In this document: piece after piece, positions 51,636 to 60,900 of the stretch
Layout: the number at the start of each line of letters is the position of its first letter
Position numbering within the stretch: the stretch's first letter is position 1
Assembly: GCA_038049695.1 (NCBI GenBank)
Contig: CP142451.1
Location: 10,414,001-10,478,000 of the forward strand
Source of the DNA: Cinnamomum chago
Lineage: Eukaryota; Streptophyta; Magnoliopsida; Laurales; Lauraceae
DNA: 64,000 bases
Reading direction: 5' to 3'
Translations under genes and position numbers: made by a program
The notes under the pieces: generated by a model
Database searches by the model: none
Told to the model about the DNA's origin: nothing
Seen by the model: the letters and a program-made list of their open reading frames with translations, nothing else

Positions 51636-51762
51636 TAGCTGATGCTGCTTTTTGCAGCAACAAAAAGTGGTTAAATGGCAGCTTGCCTATCCAACCGGCA
51701 CTGCAGAAGACTGCATTGATTGGATCAAGCAATCTCAGTCTAAACGCGCAAAGCTGGAATGA
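34264..51762 (+). CDS. CCA1: tRNA nucleotidyltransferase (CCA-adding enzyme), 15 exons, complete
   Basis: Adds or repairs the 3' CCA end of tRNAs without a template (class II nucleotidyltransferase). Exons: 34264-34539, 35514-35644, 37354-37471, 38872-38924, 41095-41144, 41241-41339, 44349-44458, 44567-44694, 45498-45564, 47235-47318, 47846-47908, 48053-48197, 49237-49401, 50790-50887, 51658-51762. They sum to 1,692 nt (563 aa) with matching phases. Motifs: RVAGGWVRDK and DIDIAVD (metal-binding Asp pair, across exons 1-2), RRDLTIN (motif B, exon 4), DPLRVLRAIRFGARFGF (motif C region), ISRERIGHEI (motif D), then a helical tRNA-binding C-terminus. All introns are GT-AG except intron 10, which is GC-AG. 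Residues 1-42 are basic and lack acidic residues, like an organelle targeting peptide. In-frame ATGs at 34390 and 34396 would give a cytosolic or nuclear form. Confidence 0.95.
38428..38500 (+). mobile_element. candidate tRNA-derived SINE fragment
   Basis: GACAAGAGCCTGTAGCACAG then GGTTGTGGATTCAAGTC, similar in order and spacing to the copy at 20942-21005. It is in intron 3 of the CCA-enzyme gene and ends in a short A run. Confidence 0.45.
40080..40450. repeat. short tandem repeats in intron 4 of the CCA-enzyme gene
   Basis: Two clusters. Around 40090-40215, two clear copies and a partial third of a unit with GATTGGTAGCACCCAA or AATTGGTAGCACCCAA. Around 40381-40445, two copies of CCCTTTGGCTACAAAAGAG with period 31. 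Non-coding. Confidence 0.7.
41410..42215 (-). mobile_element. older decayed LINE, RNase H region, interrupted
   Basis: Minus-strand LINE RNase H remnant in intron 6 of the CCA-enzyme gene. It reads FINIDGAAKGKPGPAWVGGV (about 42150-42090), then after a frameshift ESNEAEVVAILEALRIF and LIVESDSLNSISWVLTAKF. It is then cut by a younger LINE (41578-41875) and resumes to about 41410 with a 3' UTR and an A-rich tail (seen as a T run near 41411). The rest of the element is missing. Confidence 0.75.
41578..41875 (+). mobile_element. younger 5'-truncated LINE nested in an older LINE
   Basis: About 298 bp containing the end of RNase H (NGEADRLAKEGIGKPD, near 41618-41672), a short 3' UTR and an A tail ending at 41875. 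It is bounded by a perfect 13-bp target duplication, AAAATTGAAACCT (41565-41577 and 41876-41888). The outer sequence on both sides is the older minus-strand LINE, whose RNase H reading resumes when the insert is removed. A short internal direct repeat (CTGGCTAAAGAAG at about 41583 and 41640) is also present. Confidence 0.8.
47319..47320 (+). promoter_or_regulatory. GC splice donor of CCA-enzyme intron 10
   Basis: The exon ends AAAAAG and the intron begins GCAAGG. Splicing here joins GKK to IPVV and keeps the frame across exons 10-11, as in the family. The same GC donor is at 60195-60196 in the inverted paralog. Strong pairing at the other positions (AAG|GCAAG) fits known GC-AG introns. Confidence 0.85.
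48457..48541 (+). mobile_element. candidate SINE fragment, degraded
   Basis: Starts GAGACAAGAGCCTGCATAG, like the copy at 38428, and ends in an A run. The B-box region is degraded. It lies in intron 12 of the CCA-enzyme gene, just after a (TA)n microsatellite at 48415-48441. Confidence 0.35.
49402..49493 (+). repeat. 46-bp tandem duplication starting at the intron 13 donor
   Basis: Two identical 46-bp units, 49402-49447 and 49448-49493, with the first beginning exactly at the GT of the exon 13 donor. This creates a second GTGAG donor 46 bp downstream. Use of that second donor would add 46 nt and shift the frame. Confidence 0.85.
49727..49826 (+). pseudogene. pseudo-exon: partial copy of exon 13 within intron 13
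   Basis: About 100 bp matching the 3' half of exon 13 (HTEEFL, then H/R-S-K, then RVENSI), including the donor ATTGAGCTAGGTGAG-like end (GAACTAG|GTGAG). It holds an in-frame stop and small indels. It is part of a segmental duplication of about 385 bp in the intron that also copied the (CT)n(CA)n arrays (49533-49567 and 49917-49973). Inclusion in mRNA would end the protein early. Confidence 0.8.
49974..50039. repeat. 33-bp tandem duplication in intron 13
   Basis: GTGGTTTTAGGATCTTCCAT begins at 49974 and again at 50007. It lies next to the second (CT)n(CA)n microsatellite in the CCA-enzyme gene. Confidence 0.85.
51593..51631 (+). repeat. (CT)n microsatellite before the last exon
   Basis: About 19 CT units, 27 bp before the last exon of the plus-strand CCA-enzyme gene, in the position of the pyrimidine tract. 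The inverted paralog has the matching array at 54961-54991 (GA on the plus strand), so the repeat predates the duplication. Confidence 0.9.
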
Positions 51763-54700
51763 TTTACTAACCTGAACGCTGCCATTTTAGTCAATTGTTC
51801 TGCTCCTTTCAAGCCCGCATTTTTGCAGCGAGAGTGACAGAAAGAGCATTCTATCTTATACATGGTCTTTATTATCCCAAAGGCCACTAACCAATCATTG
51901 GCTGTGGTTGTTCCACTAAACCGTGCTGACCACTACAAAGAAAAATCTTGTTAGTTTTGTCTCCGGCCCATTTCTCATTTGTTCGATTCTCGAGTTCCCT
52001 TTGTTGAGTAGCTATAGGATGAAAGAATGTAAATCTAACTTTCATCATTATTTAACAATCTTCTTACCGTTTTTGGCAGTTTGAAATTACTTGTATAACT
52101 GCTATTAAAAGAAATATTATACTTCTTTTGATATCTTGGAGAGCTGTGATTGAACCATATCTGTACATTTGGTAAGAATGGATTGATTTGTGCTACTGAG
52201 ATTGACACTAGTTAAAAAAAAATCTGTAAGCAACTCTATGTCTTGATAATTTTCGGCGATTTCTATTTTCTCAGATAAACAGAATAATCTGCAAAGGATC
52301 TTCCAAGTCTAAAGGGAAAAACACACTAATAATTAAACAGCCCTGGACATACCAATTTAACTTGAGCTCGGAAAACAGTTGCAAGCAATGATCTGAATAT
52401 TGGTATCTGAACCCTTGTTGAAAAATAAATCCAAAACCTGTTCATAGTCCGGGTTAACTCGGATTTGCATCTTGGATGAGTCGGTCTCAAGGGACTCAGT
52501 CAAGTCCTATGTGAATTAAGAATGTGGGGCAGATGTGTTATTAAACTTTGAAAGATAGAACACACCGTTTAATGAAGTATAGAGCTAGCATCAATAAGTG
52601 ATAAAATAAGAGAATTGTTAGAGATGATTTTGATATGTCAACGCATGCTAGCAATGACGCTGGCGGAACAGAGTAATAGATTGCAAAACTTTAAGAAGGC
52701 CCCCATATTTAATGCTTTTTTAATACCAAAACCTCCATTGACTAACAGCCCTACAAAAAATAACTTGATAATTCAACTTTTAAATTTGGACTGATTTATT
52801 ATTAAAAAAAAAAACTTAAATGGCTTTTCCCTTGAGTTCTACATAAAAAGACGATTTTGCTCCTTTTAACTTTGAAGACATAAAACCGAAGGCTGAGATC
52901 ATTTTAATGGCTTGATATTATCTATTTTCCTAATCTACATCCAAAGCCTTTCCATCGGAAAATATAGGGGCCTTTATAAAAAACCTCCTTACTACCAAGG
53001 TGGACATCAAACAGAGAGAGAGAGAGCAGTGTGTTAGGTTGGTCTAAACGACACCAGGAAAATCTATTGGCTTTCACTTGAGAAGAACAAGCAAAGATTT
53101 CTCCTTCCACACTGATTTAGCCACAAAGAGGAACAAAGTGATTGGAGGAGATGATTTAATTCTGAAAAAGGGATGAGGTTTTGTAATGATAGAATACAGA
53201 TTCCACGCTATCACATAACATACACTGACAATCCATGATATCATGGAATAAGGACAGAAATGTCCTCTGCTGTTTTATAAGGATTTAAGCGATTTTTTTC
53301 CTCTTAGAAATTCCTAATTTGAATGATTAAAAAAATGGTTATTTGTTTGCAGCTTGTTTACATTTTTATCGATCGCATGATCAATATCATTGTGGCGAAA
53401 TTAGATCTCAGATCGTTCAAATATAATGGGAATAGTTTAGAGATTTGAATGCCTCAAACAAAAATTCAACTCAGTTGATTTTACTGATAAAGTCAAATTT
53501 ATGTAAATTTTTTTTAAAAGATAAATATATCCTGCATAACTTTTATTTATCATTGGGTCTGTTGAATAGAGACTTGCCTAGTGTGAGTGTGGGTCTGTGA
53601 AAATGTACCAGCGCAAAAAAAAAAAAAAAAAAAACATGTCTGTGGAGATATTTCAACAATTATTTTCTATAGCATGTTATCCATTTTTCCATCTCCTTAA
53701 TTAGATCTTTTATTAAAGGGGAAACTATTTAATACTCATTTATAAATATTTTCTTTTGTTTGGAGGAATTTCTGATATGAGATTCATGCAATGCAATGTG
53801 ATTTTTTTAGTAGCATATGAGATTTCTAATTTTAATACATGTATAACGATTACTCTTCTTTCTTCCAAATCTCTTTCTCAGTCTTTCAAACCCTCTTATC
53901 CCGTAGAGATGAAGACACGATGCATGTGCTATGGGTCGAGCCAAGGGCAGGCGTTGACAATCAATGTGCCAGGCTAAGCCACAGCACGTTGACCCGCGTG
54001 CTAGGCTTGGGCAGCCCGGCCCATTTTACACATCTACTATCTAACTCTGACTCACCATGGGGCCTACCTAGCAAGCTCCATTGAATGCAGTCCCCCTTAG
54101 TATCATAACCTCCCTCTTGTATCATAACCTTAAATTATCAATCACGTGTCCAATCTTAAATTGGGATCAATCCTATTCAAGTAAAAACTTGGGATATGAT
54201 ATTAGTGGGGATTGCATTCGATTTTAATGGTTTGGTCGAGGCCCATGGCAAGTTCCACCCATTACATGGGACTTGTCCCAACTGAATATGACGCGTCCTT
54301 TGTTGGCAATATGAGAGATTAAACTGCAATGTTGGAAGTAAAATTATTAAACTGCAAAATGCAAGACTAGTGAATCAATATTAGGGCAACATTTTTTTTT
54401 TTTTTTTTTTAGTCAAAACTAATATCACATTGTTCTCACAAATTTAGGCTTAGACTTTGAAATCTCACAACATCATCTATAGAGACATGAAGTTGCTGAA
54501 AGATTTTGACAAATGTCTGTCCAATATGAGTTGTACAAATTAATCCAATTCCAAATGTACAAATATGATTCAATCACAGCTCCTCTCCAAAATGTCAAAA
54601 AAGTTTAAACTATGTCTTTTTAGTTCTTTTTATAGCAGGACCACAAGTAATTTCAAAATGCCATTCTTTCATGTAAAATCGAACAAATTACAAGAGACAA

Positions 54701-54853
54701 ATCTCACAAGATTTTCCTTCGAGCGATCAGCACGATTGAGTCAAACAACCGGTCAATGAGTAGTGAGTGGCCTTTGGAATCAGAAAGCCCATGTATCTTT
54801 TATTCAATGACAGGGTCTAGCTTATTAAATCATTCCAGCTTTTCACCTTTAGA
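51763..54853. other. spacer between the two convergent CCA-enzyme genes
   Basis: Contains the 3' UTRs of both copies at its two ends and no further recognisable gene. Sequence just past the two stop codons is still similar between the copies for a short distance. Small frames at 52922-54084 match no family. A-runs occur at 53617-53634 and T-runs near 54391. Confidence 0.55.
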
Positions 54854-54958
54854 CTAAGATTGCTTAATCCAATCAATGCACTCTTCTGCTGTGCCATTTG
54901 GATGGGCAAGCTGCCATTTTAACACTCTTGTTGTCTGCAATGATAGGTATCAATTAGC

Positions 54959-54992
<34 letters not shown>

Positions 54993-57900
54993 CAGCTTTT
55001 AGTAAGGTATTTTTGGAATTGCTAGATAAAAAGTGAAAAATGCATGGTACACAGTGATTTCTGAAAATGAAAACTGGATATATAGTGCTCTACAATTTCA
55101 GTTACTACTGTATGGTGTAGTAACACATTTTTCACGGTGAAAAGCCTTTCTACCTCATGTAGGACTGCAGAGAATGGTTTGTCCCAAGAATGAATCTAAT
55201 TTTCACAATAACTGCGAAAAGTGCTCCCACTTTAGGAAATGTAAAGCATGGAAAATTTAACACAACGTAATGCAAAATCATTCCCTGAAAAACCATTTTA
55301 ATTTTTCGAAGAAAATATTCAGCATAAACATGCCCTTTAAGTTCAATGTAGTAGGACTAGGAACAAATAGTGGGTAAGAAAAGCAAAATGAAAGTTTTCA
55401 TTTTCATCAGTTACAGTTCACATTTCTTTCTTGTTAGATCTTCAACATCTTGCAACAATAAAGGGGCATTTGTACGCAAGAATTCCTGACTGATTGCTGT
55501 TGGATATTTTTGCCAAGCATTTGGCTAGATGCATGTATACTCCCAACCTTCTTTGGTTTGTGAGTTTTCAAAAATTCAGCCATGTAGATTCGCATTTTGG
55601 CTTGCAAAAATTTCTCAATTTTTAAATATTCAGTTTTCAAAATACTCAAGCATCCTTGAGCATCTATAAATCTAGCTGTGCAATAGCATTTGGAATTATC
55701 AAATATCCCCCATATAGGAGTTCTTAGATATCCTCTAAACAAACAGGCCTAAATGGATTTCTTGATTCCACAATGCTTTCAAATGTTCTTTTGAAAGTGA
55801 AAAAAAAAAAAAAAAGATTTTCATTGTCTTACCCATTTCCCAAGTTGGCGCACCGGACCCTTAAGTTGTAGAACGTTCTTAATAGCTTTCCCATCTAGCA
55901 AAGGTTCAATGTTCCACACGTGGTCAAGATCTGCAATATCTCATACCATGCACAGTAAGAAATCAGAAAATGCATGTAATCTAGGATCTAAAGCATGTAG
56001 CAAAAACAACACTTTCTTGAAGTAGAAGCAAGCACTGTGAAGATATTGCAACTATTCATGGGTGCCTCTCACAATAAATTTTGAAGTAAAGTTTTTGTGA
56101 TTGGTTGATTCTGCCATTCTGGTATCAAATGGCTACATGCACTATGCATATATACTCCCAACACGATTCTATGATATGATACAAAGAGAATCTTGGATTG
56201 GATATAGATACACAAAGATTGATTCCAGAAAGAGGAATTGAGACACACTCATTGTCAAAAATATCGGAATCAGACTTGGACTTGGCCTGAGCCAAGTTGA
56301 GTTAGTGAATTGACTCACATGCCACTCAGCTGAGTCAAAATTTTTTTTTTCTCTGTGTGGTTAGCTGCAAGAATGGGTTGAAGAAGCAAATAAGACTCAC
56401 CTAAGTCGATTGTAGATTGTGGGTTTGGATGGATATAAAAGAAAAATAAGACTTGCCAAGTCGGTTGTAGATTGGGGGTTTTGATGGATGTGGTGGTGGG
56501 GTTTTGAGAGGAAATTGGAAGGAGACTCACGCGGGTCAGGTAGGCCCCAACTTGGTCATGGTCCAGTTTTCAAACCCTTGTCACACTTGGTCTGAACATG
56601 TATAGTTCTCTCTCTCTATCTCTCTGAAATTGGTCTCATCAGTGGATCCCAAGAGAATTTAGAAAAATTGAGAGATTTCCAATATTTTGAGAAATTTTAA
56701 AGACATGTAACTGGTCATAACTCCCAATACAATTTGGTGCCTTCATAACCAGAACTGACATGTAGTGGTATCAGTTCAAAATTTAAAAACATATTAGAAC
56801 TTTTCAAATGGATTTATTTCCAAGTAAAATGTCTAAAATGATATAAATACCATTGAGAACAAATATTCTCATTTTTTTTTCATAATATTATCAATTTGTT
56901 ATCAAACAAAATGGACTTAACAGAATGAATTTGCAGTTTAGAACAATATTTTGACCAAGATGTATCAGTTTTGGACCTGACTAACACGAGGTCCGAAATT
57001 AGGTTTTAAAGCCACAAGCACGCTTGAGAGAGAGTCAAATTGCAAATACCATGAAAGACTCATTCCCATGAAATTGAATATCTAATGAAAGAAAGGGTGT
57101 TGAATCTCACCCAATTCAATAATCAAATTCTCTACTCTTTTGAATGTATCAATTTTCTCCTCCAGTTTGGAATGCTCCCTCAGAAATTCCTCAGTATGGT
57201 CATTATTGATTGGTAACAACATTGACATCAACAAGGCTACACGCCAAAAATCTTTAATCTGTCGCAGAAGCAATCCTGAACAAGTAAATGTAAATGTTAG
57301 CAACAATGAAAAAGATCCCAGTATCCTCAATTTAGAAACTACCATAAAAATTGTTGGGAATAACATGTACAGTGTAAGGGTGACAATAAATGTGACGCAA
57401 ACTATCAGTTATTACAAAGGTCATAACATAGGTTATGAACTCACTTGTTTGACCAATATGATTGAATTACAGAACATAAATTTCAGTTCTAAGAAGCCAC
57501 TTGCATTCATCATGAGGAATCATCAAAAGTATTTGAATGTTACCACCATATGGGTTTTTATGTAGCATTGAAATGACAGAATCGTAAATCATAAATAAGA
57601 TTTAAACAAGAAGACCACCATTCTTGTTTCTGCTGTCTACCTAAACTGCTGGTATATTGTAATGGCAATGACTATAGATTTTGCAGCTGCTGTTTCCATT
57701 ACTTCAAAATAGCTACCATCAACAAAGATGGTTAGGAAGTTTTGAGAAGCTAAAGGCGAAATCACCAGTGGAAGACATGGAACGACAAGGAACATTGTAA
57801 CTCATTCAAGAAAATGACAAGGAAATAGTTCGAAAGTTTCACGATTTTTGAAGCTGTCATGCAAAACTAAGTAACAGTTAAGGGAATGCATACAAATATA

Positions 57901-60900
57901 TTTTGTTTTCTACAGGAATGTGACCCTAACATGCAACCTTGTGAATGTGAGAAACAGAATCATACAAATATGCTACAAGCTCGTCTCACAAAAGGAATCG
58001 CATCTTCACCAAGGTTGATATATGATATTAATCATGTAGGACAAAAGTGTGACCACCCACTTTCCCCGGTTAGTTTAAATGTGGATGGCATGACAAGGGG
58101 TAAACCAAGCGCGTCTGGTATTTGTGGGGTTCTTCGAGCTGGTAAAGGTGTAGTTATGTGTATGTTCTATGCAGGAGTATAAGTGAGATTCTATTGAGGC
58201 AAAGATATTGGTTGTAAGTCACTCTTTCCTTTATGCTTACTTTTACCTCTCTCTCAAAGTTAAAATACTACGATGGTTGACACTTGACTTGTATAAGGAA
58301 AATATCAAGACTTCTGCTAAACTTGCTAGTCAGTAAAGTACTCAGTTCATTATGGCTTAAAAGTAGTAGTAGAGGTTCTATGTAAAATTATAGACATAGA
58401 AAGCATATAAGATTACCGGGAAAAAACATGGGAATTAACCTGCCAATATTCGCCGTCTCAAAGGGAGGGACACACAGAGATTTTCTTCCTCCACCTCTGT
58501 TCCGACACCTATTGAATCCTTGCTTGATGTCATGAAAGGAATTAAAGAAACAAATCCCTCGCACGTGTTATGCAGGTTGATGACCTGCCAAGAAATAAGG
58601 CATCACATTTGAGAGGTCCCAAAAGTGTAGTTCAAAATTCTTTAAACAGCTAGTAATTTTAAGAAGACAAAGTTAAAAAAAAAAACCTTAATAAATAAAG
58701 GTTATTTCAGTGAAATGAGAATTTTGAACTGACCATTGCACCATCTTTTGCTTTCAGCTTGAGAGAATTAAGAAAGATGTGGTAGGCAACAGGAACCTGC
58801 ACATCAAGTAATTGAAGAATAATTTTGACATGTATCTTGTGGAAATTCTACCAATGATATGAGATCACAATTATCATAGTGAACATAATCAACAAACTAT
58901 CAAACAAAAGTAAAATGCCACAGTTCTCTTTACAAAAGTAATAAAAGAGCACTATAACACATTTGCCTATGTATTAAACAGGCAAAATCTCCCTAATGTA
59001 GAGGCCAGAAAGTAGAGAAGAAGAAATGAAAAAAAATGACCTGCTTCGTTGCAATTGGCTTTGCCAATCACCATGTTATTCCTGCCATTCAATCCACCAA
59101 GCTTCACTCCGACCTTTTGATAGGTCCCTATAAGTGCATCTATAAGAGTAGATCGTTGATGTTGTTGAGAGGAAAGGGAGAGCAAGAGGAAGAAAGGAGG
59201 CCAAGAGAGAGAGAGGGAAATGGAAAGAGAGACAAGCAAAAAAACAATTTCTGGTCTTGTGCTTCTCCATTGACACATGAAAGGACAAAACATAGTGTAG
59301 CGATTATCATTTTATCCGTAAGAATGTTTCACCCATTCTCATTCGAGTGATTTATGCGAATTTAGAGAATCAATTAAGTTGATTTATTTACGAAGGCTCT
59401 TGGACAACCTAGAAGTACTGAATTGTGAAGCAAGCTGGATCTTTATGACACTCCTGCCCCAGCTTGAGGAATGTATAAACTCTAAAGTATTTTTGTTAAG
59501 TATATATTTTTTAATAGGCTGGGCTTTATGCAAATACCAGGTTTGTATAATTGTAAATTTGTAATTAGTTTTCCTTTTTTCATTAATATATTTTAGTTAT
59601 GTGTTAAGGAATAATACACGATGAATACCCTCCCCCCAATCATGCTCATTTCTTACTTTCTTCTTCCCTTTCTAGGAGTATAGAGAAGATTACAACCATG
59701 AGATTGTGAGTTCGAGGCGTGTTACCAATAAAAAAAAAAAAGGAAGAAGAAAGAAGAATAGAGGTTCTGGTAAAGAAACAACTATTTTGAAGTCTCTATT
59801 TGAAGAATTAAGTTAGAATGACTTAGTCACACACAACTCACAAGCATAATGCAGATTTAAATAGAAGCAAGATCCAATATCATAGGAGTGTCAATGGACA
59901 ATCAATCACACAGATATAAGGAATGCAATAGAAACTATTACAAAGAGTGTACCTCTTTATCGTTTGCCTAGAATGCTCTATAAGCATAATCAGAACATCC
60001 TTAGATAAAGTAAGGTGAAAAATTAAGCTGACCAAAACATACCCAAAGGGAGAATGGAAAACCCGTCAATCATATTAGATTTTCAGTGCAATGAAGCTCA
60101 AAACCATTAAGAATGGAGAGTTGGAGACCCACATTTCATATAGAAAAAGTTACTAAATTTCAATCGTCCAAGAAGAAAAAAATTGAGAATGCTTGCCTTT
60201 TTGCCTTTACTATCTGTATAGACTGTCTGCCGTAGTGGGATAAACAACGCACCGTACAAGTAAAGCCTGTATTGTTCAGCCTGAAATTTCCACAAGTAAT
60301 CACAGACAAAATTACAAGTTTTCAGTTCATCAGACATTAAAAATGGACAACAGACTAAACCCTATGCAAAAAGAAACTACAGACTATAAGCCCCACAGCC
60401 ATTACATTACATGTAATGGAGAAAATAACAGGAAATGAGTACACTGTTTTAACTGTGTCTAAAGATCAAATATCAACAGAACTGAAAAAGGGAAAAGAGA
60501 CAGAACGGTAAACAAAAAGAAAGGTTAGGACAAAAATGGTCCTTAGCTATGATGTCTAAGATACTATGAACATGTGTCAAGATTCTTGACCACCATAACT
60601 CAAGCACAATGGACATGTGATTATTCCAAGATTGGGTCAAATGGTTAGTAAAATTGAACCTGGGGATTTAGACACAGAATATATCCACCCAAGGGTTGCT
60701 TGTTTCAAAAATGGATTGATGACAGCACTTGGGCACTAATCTGATTGATAGTTTAAAATCTTCACCATCATTAAAGCCTTATCCCAAATATGTCGGATTC
60801 CACTATATTAATTTCATGTTGTCATTTCAATATTATGGGCCAAATACTCAAATAGGTTGCACTTCTTCGGATCTACCCTTCAATATAGCCGGTCCTTATC

